Part shown: positions 7,797-16,286 of the stretch, one piece after another | Numbering within the stretch: position 1 is the first letter of the stretch | How the letters are laid out: each line of letters starts with the position of its first letter | Assembly (NCBI GenBank): GCA_025517565.1 | Contig: JAOPKD010000001.1 | Coordinates: forward strand, 62,001-126,000 | DNA length: 64,000 nt | Reading direction: 5' to 3' | DNA from: Halapricum hydrolyticum | Lineage (GTDB): Archaea > Halobacteriota > Halobacteria > Halobacteriales > Haloarculaceae | Translations under genes and position numbers: made by a program | The notes under the pieces: generated by a model | The model's input: the letters and a program-made list of their open reading frames with translations, nothing else | What the model was told of the DNA's origin: nothing | The model's database searches: none

Positions 7797-10629
7797 CAAC
7801 GACGATCCGGACGACGTCTCGCGCCGTGACTTCATGAAGGGAGTCGGCGTGGCGAGCGTCGTCGGCGCGACGGGCGCAACGATAGCACAGCAGGGCATGA
7901 ACCACCTCGAACTGGTCGACGATCCGATCGGCTCCTACCCCTACCGGGACTGGGAGGACTTCTATCGCGAGGAGTGGGACTGGGACTCAATCGCCCGGTC
8001 GACACACAGCGTCAATTGCACCGGCTCCTGTTCGTGGGACGTCTACGTCAAGAACGGTCAGGTATGGCGCGAACAGCAGGCCAACGACTACCCTCGATTC
8101 GACGAGGATCTCCCGGATCCGAACCCACGTGGCTGTCAGAAAGGGGCCTGTTACAGCGATTACGTCGACGCCGAGCAGCGCGTGAAATACCCGCTCAAGC
8201 GTACCGGCGAGCGCGGCGATGGTCAGTGGAAGCGGATTAGCTGGGACGAGGCGTTGCGGGAGATCGCCGAACACGTCATCAACGAGGTGACTGAGGGGCG
8301 ATACGACGCCATTTCGGGTTTCACGCCGATCCCGGCGATGAGCCCCGTCTCCTTCGCCTCGGGAACGCGGCTGATCAACCTACTCGGTGGCGTCAGCCAC
8401 AGCTTCTACGACTGGTATTCGGACCTGCCGCCGGGCCAGCCGATCACCTGGGGCCACCAAACCGACAACGCCGAGAGCGCCGACTGGTACAACGCCGATT
8501 ACATCATCGCGTGGGGTAGCAACGTCAACGTCACGCGCATCCCCGACGCGAAGTACTTCCTCGACGCCGGCTACGACGGTGCCAAGCGGGTCGGAATCTT
8601 CAGCGATTATTCCCAGACGGCGATCCATACCGACGAGTGGCTCAGCCCGAACCCGGGGACCGACACTGCGCTCGCGCTGGGGATGGCCCGTACCATCGCC
8701 GAGGAAGGTCTGTACGACGAGGACCACCTCAAAGAGCAGTCTGACATGCCGTTGCTCGTCCGGGCGGACACCGGGAAGTTCCTGCGGGCCAGCGAGGTCC
8801 CGGGACTCGGCGAGGACGTCGACGATCCCGAGAAAGTGATGGTCATGCAGGACGGCGAGGGCGAGTTGCGGATCGCGCCCGGCTCGCTCGGCGACCGCGA
8901 GGCCAAGTACGACGACAGCAAGTCGATCGAACTGGACTTCGATCCCCAGCTGGACGTCGAGACGGAGGTGACGACCACCGACGGGCAGGTTCCCGTCCGG
9001 TCTGTATGGGTCAATCTCAATGAAGAGCTGTCGAACTACACGCCCGAGTACGTCGCCGAGGAGACCGGCGTCGGCGAACAGACCCACCAGAAGATCGCCA
9101 GGGAGTTCGCCGAGGCGGACGCCGCGAAGATCATCCACGGCAAGGGGATCAACGACTGGTATCACAACGACCTGGGCAACCGCGCGGTCCAGTTGCTCGT
9201 CACGCTGACCGGCCACATCGGCCGCAACGGTACCGGCGTCGATCACTACGTCGGCCAGGAAAAGATCTGGACGTTCAACGGCTGGAAGACGCTGTCGTTC
9301 CCCACCGGCAGCGTCCGTGGTGTGCCGACGACGCTGTGGACCTATTTCCACGGCGGGATCCTCAATAACACCGACGAGGATACTCGATCGAAGATCCTGA
9401 AATCAGTAAACGAGGGATGGATGCCGGTCTATCCCGAGAAGCGCGAAGACGGCTTCCGGCCGGAACCGACGACGATGTTCGTCTGGCGGGGGAACTTCTT
9501 CAACCAGGCCAAGGGGAACGTCGCCATCGAAGAGGTTCTCTGGCCGAAACTCGATCTCGTGGTGGACATCAACTTCCGGCTGGACTCGACGGCGCTGTAC
9601 GCGGACATCGTCCTGCCGGCCGCGAGCCACTACGAGAAGACTGACCTGAACATGACGGACATGCACACCTACGTGCACCCGTTCACGCCGGCAGTCGAGC
9701 CACTCGGTGAGGCAAAGACCGACTGGCAGATCTTCAGAGAGCTCGCAGCGAAGATCCAGGAGATCGCAGAACGGAGAAGCATCGACTCGGTCCAGGATCG
9801 CAAGTTCGACCGCGAGATCGACCTGCAGTCGGTTCACGACGATTACGTCCGCGACTGGGCGACCGGCGAAGAGGGCGCCCTCGAAGACGACGAGGCCGCC
9901 GCCGAATACATCCTCGAACACTCGGAGGAATCTAACCCCGAAGACGGCGACCACATCACGTTCGCGGACACGGTCGAACAGCCACAGCGGTTCGAAGCCG
10001 CCGGCGACCACTGGACCTCTGACCTCGAAGACGACAAAGCCTACGCCCCCTGGAAAGACTTCGTTCAGGACAAGGAGCCGTGGCCGACGTTCACGGGCCG
10101 CCAGCAGTACTACATCGACCACGACTGGTTCCTCGAATACGGCGAGCAACTACCGACGCACAAGCGACCACCGGAACAGCAGGACCAGCGGGAGTACCCC
10201 CTGCGGTACAACACGCCCCACGGCCGGTGGTCGATCCACTCGACGTGGCGCGACAGCGAGAAGATGCTGCGGCTGAACCGCGGTGAACCGGTCGTGTTCA
10301 TTCACCCCGACGACGCGCAGCGACGCGGGATCGAAGACGGCGATCGCGTCGAGATCTACAACGACCTCTCGGAGATCGAAGCGATCGCCAAGATATACCC
10401 CTCCAGCGAACCCGGCACGGTCCGAATGTGGTTCGCCTGGGAGAAATACCAGTTCCCCAATCGCGAGAACTTCAACTCGCTGATCCCGATGTACATGAAG
10501 CCGACCCAGCTGGTGCAATACCCCGAAGACAGCGGCGAACACCTGCACTTCTTCCCTAACTTCTGGGGGCCGACCGGCGTCAACAGCGACGTTCGCTGTG
10601 ACGTGCGACCCAAGGGGGGTGAGGACTGA
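7789..10629 (+). CDS. narG: Respiratory nitrate reductase catalytic subunit NarG (outward-facing)
   Basis: A 946-residue molybdopterin enzyme. The N-terminus has a twin-arginine signal (SRRDFMKGVGVASVVG), so the protein is exported and faces outward. The FS0 [4Fe-4S] site of NarG type (HSVNCTGSCSWDVYVKNGQ) follows near residue 70 with its His and Cys ligands. The segment WYSDLPPGQPITWG contains the Asp expected to bind molybdenum in NarG. The C-terminus has the usual dinucleotide-binding barrel. It reduces nitrate to nitrite with electrons from NarH. Length is shorter than the roughly 1,240 residues of bacterial NarG but normal for haloarchaea. narH follows with its ATG overlapping the NarG stop. 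Confidence 0.95.
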   Translation: MSSNDDPDDVSRRDFMKGVGVASVVGATGATIAQQGMNHLELVDDPIGSYPYRDWEDFYREEWDWDSIARSTHSVNCTGSCSWDVYVKNGQVWREQQANDYPRFDEDLPDPNPRGCQKGACYSDYVDAEQRVKYPLKRTGERGDGQWKRISWDEALREIAEHVINEVTEGRYDAISGFTPIPAMSPVSFASGTRLINLLGGVSHSFYDWYSDLPPGQPITWGHQTDNAESADWYNADYIIAWGSNVNVTRIPDAKYFLDAGYDGAKRVGIFSDYSQTAIHTDEWLSPNPGTDTALALGMARTIAEEGLYDEDHLKEQSDMPLLVRADTGKFLRASEVPGLGEDVDDPEKVMVMQDGEGELRIAPGSLGDREAKYDDSKSIELDFDPQLDVETEVTTTDGQVPVRSVWVNLNEELSNYTPEYVAEETGVGEQTHQKIAREFAEADAAKIIHGKGINDWYHNDLGNRAVQLLVTLTGHIGRNGTGVDHYVGQEKIWTFNGWKTLSFPTGSVRGVPTTLWTYFHGGILNNTDEDTRSKILKSVNEGWMPVYPEKREDGFRPEPTTMFVWRGNFFNQAKGNVAIEEVLWPKLDLVVDINFRLDSTALYADIVLPAASHYEKTDLNMTDMHTYVHPFTPAVEPLGEAKTDWQIFRELAAKIQEIAERRSIDSVQDRKFDREIDLQSVHDDYVRDWATGEEGALEDDEAAAEYILEHSEESNPEDGDHITFADTVEQPQRFEAAGDHWTSDLEDDKAYAPWKDFVQDKEPWPTFTGRQQYYIDHDWFLEYGEQLPTHKRPPEQQDQREYPLRYNTPHGRWSIHSTWRDSEKMLRLNRGEPVVFIHPDDAQRRGIEDGDRVEIYNDLSEIEAIAKIYPSSEPGTVRMWFAWEKYQFPNRENFNSLIPMYMKPTQLVQYPEDSGEHLHFFPNFWGPTGVNSDVRCDVRPKGGED

Positions 10630-11678
10630 TGGCTCACGATAACATCGAGATCGCCGACGGGGTCGACCACCAGGTCGCGATGGTGATGGACCTCAACAAG
10701 TGTATCGGCTGTCAGACGTGTACGGTCGCCTGCAAGACCCTCTGGACCGAACGCGAGGGGACTGAGTACATGTACTGGAACAACGTCGAGACCCGTCCCG
10801 GGAAAGGGTACCCGCGAAACTGGGAGCAGAAGGGCGGTGGCTGGGAATCCGAAGAACACACCCAGCGGACGCCGGGCGAGATCCCCTCGAGCGAAGACTA
10901 CGGCGAAGCCTGGGAGTTCGATCACGAGGGCATCCTCAAAGAGGGCGAGGACAAGAAGCTCGCCCCCGAGGGCGGCAAGCCCGAGTGGGGACCCAACTGG
11001 GACGAAGACCAGGGTGCGGGCGAACACCCCAACAGCTACTACTTCTACCTGCCGCGGATCTGCAACCACTGCACGCATCCCTCTTGTGTCGAAGCCTGTC
11101 CGCGCCAGGCAGTCTACAAGCGCGAGGAGGACGGGGTGGTCCTGGTCGATCAGGACCGCTGTCGCGGCTACCGGTACTGCGTCGAGGGCTGTCCCTACAA
11201 GAAGATCTACTACAACGCCGTCTCGAAGAACTCCGAGAAGTGCGTGTTCTGCTACCCCCGAATCGAGGGCGAGGGGCCGGACGACGAGGTACACCCGCCG
11301 GCCTGCGCCGACCAGTGTGTGACCCAGCTCCGGCTGGTTGGCTATCTGGACGATACCGATGGGCCGATCTACAAGCTCGTCGAGCAGTACGAGGTCGCGC
11401 TCCCGTTGCACCCGGAGTACCAGACGACCCCGAACGTCTACTACATCCCGCCGTTTGCACCGCCACAGCACTCCAGGGACGGCGAGACGGTCGACGCGGA
11501 GCGGATCCCGCGGTCGTACCTCGAACAGCTGTTCGGCGACCGGGTCAACGACGCCCTGGAGACGATCGAACGAGAGCGACAGAAAGTCGAACGCGGTGGA
11601 TACAGCGAACTCATGGAGATCCTTCAGGACACCAATCCGGCTGAACAGTACAGACTGGAGGTGTTCGACGATGTGTGA
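10629..11678 (+). CDS. narH: Nitrate reductase iron-sulfur subunit NarH
   Basis: A 349-residue ferredoxin-type subunit. Four cluster-binding groups are visible: CIGCQTCTVACK near residue 25, CNHCTHPSCVEACP near 145, CRGYRYCVEGCP near 180 and CVFCYPRI with the later CADQC. The third group has Tyr where a fourth cysteine could be, matching the [3Fe-4S] cluster of NarH proteins (Trp in bacteria). No signal peptide is seen, so it should be exported as a folded complex with NarG. The last codons and stop lie in a 19-bp sequence duplicated 62 nt downstream, and the gene probably once ended one residue differently and overlapped the next ATG. Confidence 0.95.
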   Translation: MAHDNIEIADGVDHQVAMVMDLNKCIGCQTCTVACKTLWTEREGTEYMYWNNVETRPGKGYPRNWEQKGGGWESEEHTQRTPGEIPSSEDYGEAWEFDHEGILKEGEDKKLAPEGGKPEWGPNWDEDQGAGEHPNSYYFYLPRICNHCTHPSCVEACPRQAVYKREEDGVVLVDQDRCRGYRYCVEGCPYKKIYYNAVSKNSEKCVFCYPRIEGEGPDDEVHPPACADQCVTQLRLVGYLDDTDGPIYKLVEQYEVALPLHPEYQTTPNVYYIPPFAPPQHSRDGETVDAERIPRSYLEQLFGDRVNDALETIERERQKVERGGYSELMEILQDTNPAEQYRLEVFDDV

Positions 11679-11735
11679 ACGAAGCGAACAATCGTCGAGC
11701 TCGCCAGAGCTTTGCTCTGGAGGTGTTCGACGATG
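11655..11735 (+). repeat. 19-bp direct repeat flanking a 43-bp insert with hairpin, narH-anchor junction
   Basis: CTGGAGGTGTTCGACGATG occurs at 11655-11673 and again at 11717-11735. Between the copies are 43 bases ending in a hairpin, CCAGAGC-TTT-GCTCTGG (11704-11720). Removing one repeat plus the insert would restore the ATGA overlap typical of this operon, so this looks like a recent insertion or duplication. It could now act as an attenuator or processing site between narH and the next gene. Confidence 0.7.
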
Positions 11736-12566
11736 ACTGACCGATCGACGTGGACGTTCGTCGCGCTTGCGGCACTACTGGTCGTCGTCGCGGGCGCGAT
11801 GCCGCTGCTCGCGGACGCTAGACCGGCGTACGAGATCCCGTCACCGACAGTCGAAGACGACCTCGACGGGACGGACGCCTCGGGCTGGGAGGATGTCCCG
11901 GCCGCTGAAGTGCCGCTCGAATCCGCGCCGAGCGGGCTGCCGAACGCCGAGATGGTCTCGACGCGGTCTGTCGAGGTGCAGGCCGCTCGCTCCGATGGCG
12001 AGGTCTACCTGCGCATGCAGTGGCAGGACGAAGAAGCCAGCGAGAGCGCCAGCGCACCACAGGCCTTCGCCGACGCGGTCGCGGTCCAGATCCCGGCCGA
12101 TCCCGGCGTGCAGCCGGCGATCGCGATGGGGAGCCAGTCGAACCTCGTGAACGTCTGGTACTGGAACGCCGACACCGGCACCGAGGAGCTGCTGGCCGGC
12201 GGGCAGGGATCCACGACGGAGTTCGAAGACGCCTCGGTACAGACGTGGGCCGAACACACCGGGAGCGGCGAGGACGGCACCTGGACTGTCGTGTTCAACC
12301 GACCTGTCGATCCGGCGGGTGACAATCGGACGGCCATCACCGGCGGCGAGGATCTCGATATCGCCTTCGGCGTCTGGGACGGCGGCAATGCCGAGCGATC
12401 CGGTCACAAGGCCGTCAGCGAGTGGTACTACCTGCCGCTTGCCGGCGACTCGGGCGGGCCACCGTTCGAGTCGATCCTGTGGGCGATCGCCGGGATCGCG
12501 ATCGTCGCCGTCGTCGTCGTGACCATACAGGGCATCCGACGAGTGCGAACCGGCGGAGGTGAGTGA
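11733..12566 (+). CDS. Heme-b membrane-anchored subunit (ethylbenzene-dehydrogenase gamma-like)
   Basis: A 277-residue protein with an N-terminal signal helix (residues 5-25), a beta-rich extracytoplasmic domain and a C-terminal membrane helix (about 250-270). The pattern SDGEVYLRMQWQDEEAS and later EDGTWTVVFNRPV is that of the heme-binding domain of the ethylbenzene dehydrogenase/DMSO reductase-like gamma subunits, which carry one heme b. In outward-facing NarGH complexes such a subunit takes the place of NarI and links the complex to the membrane electron donors. It overlaps narJ by 8 nt. Start at 11733 gives the signal peptide; the ATG at 11712 lies in the inserted hairpin region. Confidence 0.8.
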   Translation: MTDRSTWTFVALAALLVVVAGAMPLLADARPAYEIPSPTVEDDLDGTDASGWEDVPAAEVPLESAPSGLPNAEMVSTRSVEVQAARSDGEVYLRMQWQDEEASESASAPQAFADAVAVQIPADPGVQPAIAMGSQSNLVNVWYWNADTGTEELLAGGQGSTTEFEDASVQTWAEHTGSGEDGTWTVVFNRPVDPAGDNRTAITGGEDLDIAFGVWDGGNAERSGHKAVSEWYYLPLAGDSGGPPFESILWAIAGIAIVAVVVVTIQGIRRVRTGGGE

Positions 12567-13245
12567 CGTGGCGACCCGGAGCGACACCGCCGACACGTAC
12601 GACCGGGACGCCGCGGCCAGGAGCGCACTGTACGCACTGCTTGCGCGCGCCTTCGACAACCCCGATCGGGAGTTCCACGCGGCCGCGACCGACGGAGATC
12701 TGGCGAGGGAGGTCGATACCTACCTCGAACGGTCGTCGCTGTCTGTCGAGCGTCCGCGCCTCGAAACAGAGCAGGGATACGAGGAGCTCTGTGGGACGTA
12801 CAACCGGCTGTTCACGCTCGGCCACGCCGAGTACACCGACCGGACCGACGGCTCCCTGGAGAGCGAGGGGCCGCCCGTCCCGCTGTACGAATCGAAGTAC
12901 CGCGACGTGGACTGGAACGCGATCAACGTCGATCTCGCACGCGCTTACGAGCACTTCGGGCTGTCTGTGTCCAGCGAGGAGCGCGACCACCACGACAACC
13001 TCAGGCTGGAACTGGAGTTCGCGGCCTATCTCGCCCGGCGCGAGGCCGCAGGCGAGACCGACGCCGCCCGCGCACGCCGGGACTTCCTCGATCGACACCT
13101 CGACCCGTTCGCGACGGCGCTCGAACGGCGTCTCGAAGACGTCGAGGCGACGTTTTACGCCGACCTGGCTCGACTGCTCGAACGGGTCGTCTCCAGCGAC
13201 AGCCGCGACCTGCGGGAGCGCTACGGGGCGAGTGACCATGACTAG
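12559..13245 (+). CDS. narJ: NarJ/TorD-family molybdoenzyme chaperone
   Basis: A 228-residue all-helical protein of the TorD/DmsD/NarJ type. The segment ELCGTYNRLFTLGHAEY and the later HHDNLRLELEFAAYLARRE followed by FLDRHLDPF are the conserved chaperone signatures. Such proteins hold the catalytic subunit until the molybdenum cofactor is inserted and keep the Tat signal from premature export. It starts with GTG inside the previous gene and its end overlaps the next ATG by 8 nt. Confidence 0.9.
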   Translation: MSDVATRSDTADTYDRDAAARSALYALLARAFDNPDREFHAAATDGDLAREVDTYLERSSLSVERPRLETEQGYEELCGTYNRLFTLGHAEYTDRTDGSLESEGPPVPLYESKYRDVDWNAINVDLARAYEHFGLSVSSEERDHHDNLRLELEFAAYLARREAAGETDAARARRDFLDRHLDPFATALERRLEDVEATFYADLARLLERVVSSDSRDLRERYGASDHD

Positions 13246-14086
13246 GGTAGCGACTGCCGACGCGTTACCCGAGCTGCGCAGTCTCGACGTCGACACGCGT
13301 CTCGTCGCTGGGGTCTTCGGACTCGCCGGCGCGGCCGGACTCCTCGTCGCGCGCGTTGCCCTGAACGCGAATCTCGCGTCGGGCGTCGCAGGATCGATGG
13401 GGACGCTGCAGCTCCTGGCGACGCTCGGTCCGGCGCTGGGCGCGCTCGTCGTCGCGACCGCTACTGACGACGCCCCGGAGCGGATCGGCCTCGCGTTCGT
13501 CGGCGTGTTCGGCCTGCTGGCGGCGATCGTCCCGGCAGCAACGACGGCTGCGGTCGTCGCAGTCGTCGCCGGTGGCTCGCTCGCCGTCGCCAGGCGCTGG
13601 CGGCAGGTCGATCGCTCCCTCGACTGGCACGCGCTGCCCGTCGTGGCGCTCGTGTCGGCGGTCGCCGTCTCGCTGGCGGCCGGCATCGGCGTCGCGTCGG
13701 CGACGCTGTGGCCGATCGGGACGAACCTCGCGTTGCTCGGCGCGGCGGCCACACCTGCGCTGCTCGGGCACGGACGGACCGACTGGGCGTTCGGTGGCCT
13801 CGTTGCGGCAGTGCTGGTCGCGATCGGGCTGAGCGCACCCTTTGTCACCGGCGCAGTGACGCTGATCGGCGGTGGCGTCGTCGGCGCGTCGCTGCTCGTC
13901 CTCGCCGTCGGGCTGGCCGGGCTCACGACGACCGCCAGCGCGGCCGCACGGACGCGCCACTGGCACGCACTCCTCGGGGCGGGACTCCTCTTTGCCGCCG
14001 GCGTCCCGGCCTCGCTGCCGCGGGCGCTCGCAGTCGTGCTGGGCGTGCTGCTGCTGGTCGAGCGCCGAGGAGGTGTCTCGGCGTGA
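13238..14086 (+). CDS. Hydrophobic multi-pass membrane protein, nar operon
   Basis: A 282-residue protein rich in Ala, Val, Leu and Gly with about eight to nine predicted membrane helices. I do not recognise the family and see no conserved His or Cys. It starts at the ATG overlapping the narJ end, and its stop overlaps the GTG of the HEAT gene, so it belongs to the nar transcript. A role in nitrate or nitrite movement or in complex assembly is possible but not shown: it lacks the major-facilitator signature of NarK. Confidence 0.6.
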   Translation: MTRVATADALPELRSLDVDTRLVAGVFGLAGAAGLLVARVALNANLASGVAGSMGTLQLLATLGPALGALVVATATDDAPERIGLAFVGVFGLLAAIVPAATTAAVVAVVAGGSLAVARRWRQVDRSLDWHALPVVALVSAVAVSLAAGIGVASATLWPIGTNLALLGAAATPALLGHGRTDWAFGGLVAAVLVAIGLSAPFVTGAVTLIGGGVVGASLLVLAVGLAGLTTTASAAARTRHWHALLGAGLLFAAGVPASLPRALAVVLGVLLLVERRGGVSA

Positions 14087-14985
14087 CCGATCCGGACGAC
14101 TTCCAGCCCGACGCCACGTCGGAGTCAGGGTTCGACAGCGACGACCTGGCGGACCCGGAACTCGGGGCCTCGGAGAGCGAGCACCCCGAAGCGGACGGCC
14201 CGCCGGACCCGCAGCTCGATCCCGCGAAGAGTCCCGGATTCGACGCCGAGATCGAATCGCTGGCCGACATCGAAGTCGGGCGCGACGACGTCACGATCGG
14301 TACGGCGACGCCGGCGGAACTGACCGTCGCCGACACGACGCCGGTCGCAGACGACGGGCATGCGGAGCTCCTCGAAACGCTCGAAACGGGCCCGGCTCCG
14401 AAACGACGGCGGGCGGCACTGGCGCTCGCCGAGCGCGAGCCGATCGACGCCGTCGTCGACGCGCTGGCCACGCGGGTCCACGAGGACCCCGATCCGGACG
14501 TTCGCCAGTTCGCCGTCGAGGCGCTGGGCGACCTCGGGGCCGATGTCGCGTCGACGGTCGCCCGCGAGGCGCTCGACGATCCGAACCCGTGGGTCCGTGC
14601 GGAGGCCGTCGTCGTCCTCGACGGTCGCGATCGGCGGGCACACGCTGACGCGATCGAAGCACGGCTCGAAGACGAGCATCACGCCGTGCGGCGCAACGCC
14701 CTGCTGTCGCTGTCGAAACACAGCGGGGCGGACCTGCTGGAGACGCTGCTCGCGTTCGAGGACGACGACAGCGAACGCGTCCGCGAGTGGGTCGCGGAGT
14801 TGCTCGGCGATTTCGACGACGAGCGGGCGCGAGCGGCGCTCGACCGTCTTCGTGATGATGACAGTGACATCGTCGCCGAGGCGGCCACGCACGCACTCGA
14901 CAGCGACAGCGATCGTCGCGAGCTGTTCACCAGGAGTACCGTTCCGACCGACCAGCCGCGCCACGACGTCCCACCGGACCTCTGA
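14083..14985 (+). CDS. HEAT-repeat protein, nar operon
   Basis: A 300-residue protein. The first 110 residues are acidic and disordered. From about residue 115 there are four to five HEAT/PBS-lyase type repeats (DPDVRQFAVEALGDLG, NPWVRAEAVVVL, HHAVRRNALLSLSKH, SERVREWVAELLGDF, DSDIVAEAATHAL). HEAT proteins of this type act as scaffolds or in cofactor assembly. It starts at a GTG overlapping the previous stop and is followed after 2 nt by the Mrp gene, so a role in assembling the nitrate reductase or its Fe-S clusters is a fair inference. Confidence 0.75.
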   Translation: MTDPDDFQPDATSESGFDSDDLADPELGASESEHPEADGPPDPQLDPAKSPGFDAEIESLADIEVGRDDVTIGTATPAELTVADTTPVADDGHAELLETLETGPAPKRRRAALALAEREPIDAVVDALATRVHEDPDPDVRQFAVEALGDLGADVASTVAREALDDPNPWVRAEAVVVLDGRDRRAHADAIEARLEDEHHAVRRNALLSLSKHSGADLLETLLAFEDDDSERVREWVAELLGDFDDERARAALDRLRDDDSDIVAEAATHALDSDSDRRELFTRSTVPTDQPRHDVPPDL

Positions 14986-14987
14986 CA

Positions 14988-16229
14988 ATGTCCACATCCG
15001 AACTCCCCGACGATCCCCACGAGGCGGTCAGAGAGGCGCTTTCGGAGGTGTCGGTGCCGGGTATCGAGTCGGATCTCATCAGCGCCGGCGTCGTCTACGA
15101 GATCGACCTTCACGGCGGCAATCTGACGGTCATCGTCGACATATCGCCGTATCCGGCGGCTTCCGACGAGAACGTGATGACCGCGATCCTGGAGGTGACT
15201 GAAGCGATCCCCGGGATCGAAAACGTCCAGGTCGAACAGGCCGGGCCGGACGCGGAGTTGCGAACCAGCGTCGAGGATTTCGACCGCGTGATCGCCGTCG
15301 CCAGCGCGAAAGGCGGCGTCGGCAAGTCGACAGTCGCGACCCATCTCGCGGCGGCGCTGGCGGCCGACGACGACGTCGCGCTGTTCGACGCCGACGTCCA
15401 CGGCCCGAACGTCGATCGGATCCTCGACGTCGATGGACCCGTATACGCGACCGACGACGGGAATCCGATCCCCATCGCTCACGATGGACTGGAGCTGATG
15501 GGGATCGGACTGCTCCAGTCCGACGTCCCGCTGGCCTGGCGCGGCGCGATGGTCCACGACGCCGTTTCGGATCTGTTCGGCGACACTGCCTGGCGTAGCG
15601 ACGGGACGCTCGTGATCGATCTGCCGCCCGGCACCGGCGACGTGGTGCTGACGACGTTGCAGGACGTGCCGGTCGACGGACTGATCGTGGTGACGACGCC
15701 GTTTCACACCAGCGTCGCCGACACCAACCGGACGATCGATCTCTTCCTCGACGAGGGCGTCCCCGTGCTCGGCGCCGTCGTCAACATGGCCGAGTTCACC
15801 TGCGACCACTGTGGCGAGCCGAACGACCTCTTCGAGGACAACCTCTCGGATCTCTCGACGGAGGTCCTGGCGACGCTCCCGTTCGAGGCGGAGTTCCAGG
15901 AGCGTCCCGAGGTCGGCTCCGCACCCGATGGGGTTCGCGACCTCGCCGAGGCGATCGAGACCGAGTTCGACGCGCTTGCGGCCTACGAACCGCCGGCAGA
16001 CGCCGTCGACATCCGCGGCCTTGACCCCGAGCCGCGACGCGATCGGGTCCGGGAAACCTTCGAGACGCTCGAATCCGGCGAGCAGTTCCGCGTGGTCAGC
16101 GACCGCGATCCGACGCCGATCCGACAGTACCTCGCGAACCTCGCCGAGGTCGAACCGGCGGCGATCGAACCGTTCGAAGTACGCCGCAAGAGCCCGGACG
16201 CCTGGGAGCTGACGACGGTCCGCCCCTGA
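14988..16229 (+). CDS. Mrp/ApbC-type Fe-S carrier ATPase with N-terminal MIP18 and C-terminal DUF2249 domains
   Basis: A 413-residue protein with three modules. Residues 1-90 are a MIP18/DUF59-like domain. Residues 100-330 are the Mrp P-loop ATPase with AKGGVGKSTVATHLAAAL, the switch DADVHGPNVDRIL, DLPPGTGDV and a CDHCG pair expected to bind a bridging Fe-S cluster. Residues 340-413 (VDIRGLDPEPRRDRV ... RVVSDRDPTPIRQYLANL) match the DUF2249 pattern of the small proteins at 17683 and 27501. Mrp proteins hand Fe-S clusters to apoproteins. Being last in the nar operon suggests dedication to NarGH or other denitrification enzymes. The DUF2249 fusion is the unusual part. Confidence 0.85.
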   Translation: MSTSELPDDPHEAVREALSEVSVPGIESDLISAGVVYEIDLHGGNLTVIVDISPYPAASDENVMTAILEVTEAIPGIENVQVEQAGPDAELRTSVEDFDRVIAVASAKGGVGKSTVATHLAAALAADDDVALFDADVHGPNVDRILDVDGPVYATDDGNPIPIAHDGLELMGIGLLQSDVPLAWRGAMVHDAVSDLFGDTAWRSDGTLVIDLPPGTGDVVLTTLQDVPVDGLIVVTTPFHTSVADTNRTIDLFLDEGVPVLGAVVNMAEFTCDHCGEPNDLFEDNLSDLSTEVLATLPFEAEFQERPEVGSAPDGVRDLAEAIETEFDALAAYEPPADAVDIRGLDPEPRRDRVRETFETLESGEQFRVVSDRDPTPIRQYLANLAEVEPAAIEPFEVRRKSPDAWELTTVRP

Positions 16230-16286
16230 CCCGATCGGTCTGTCCGAACGGATCCGTGTCGGACACGTATTTCCACCGTCCCGTTC

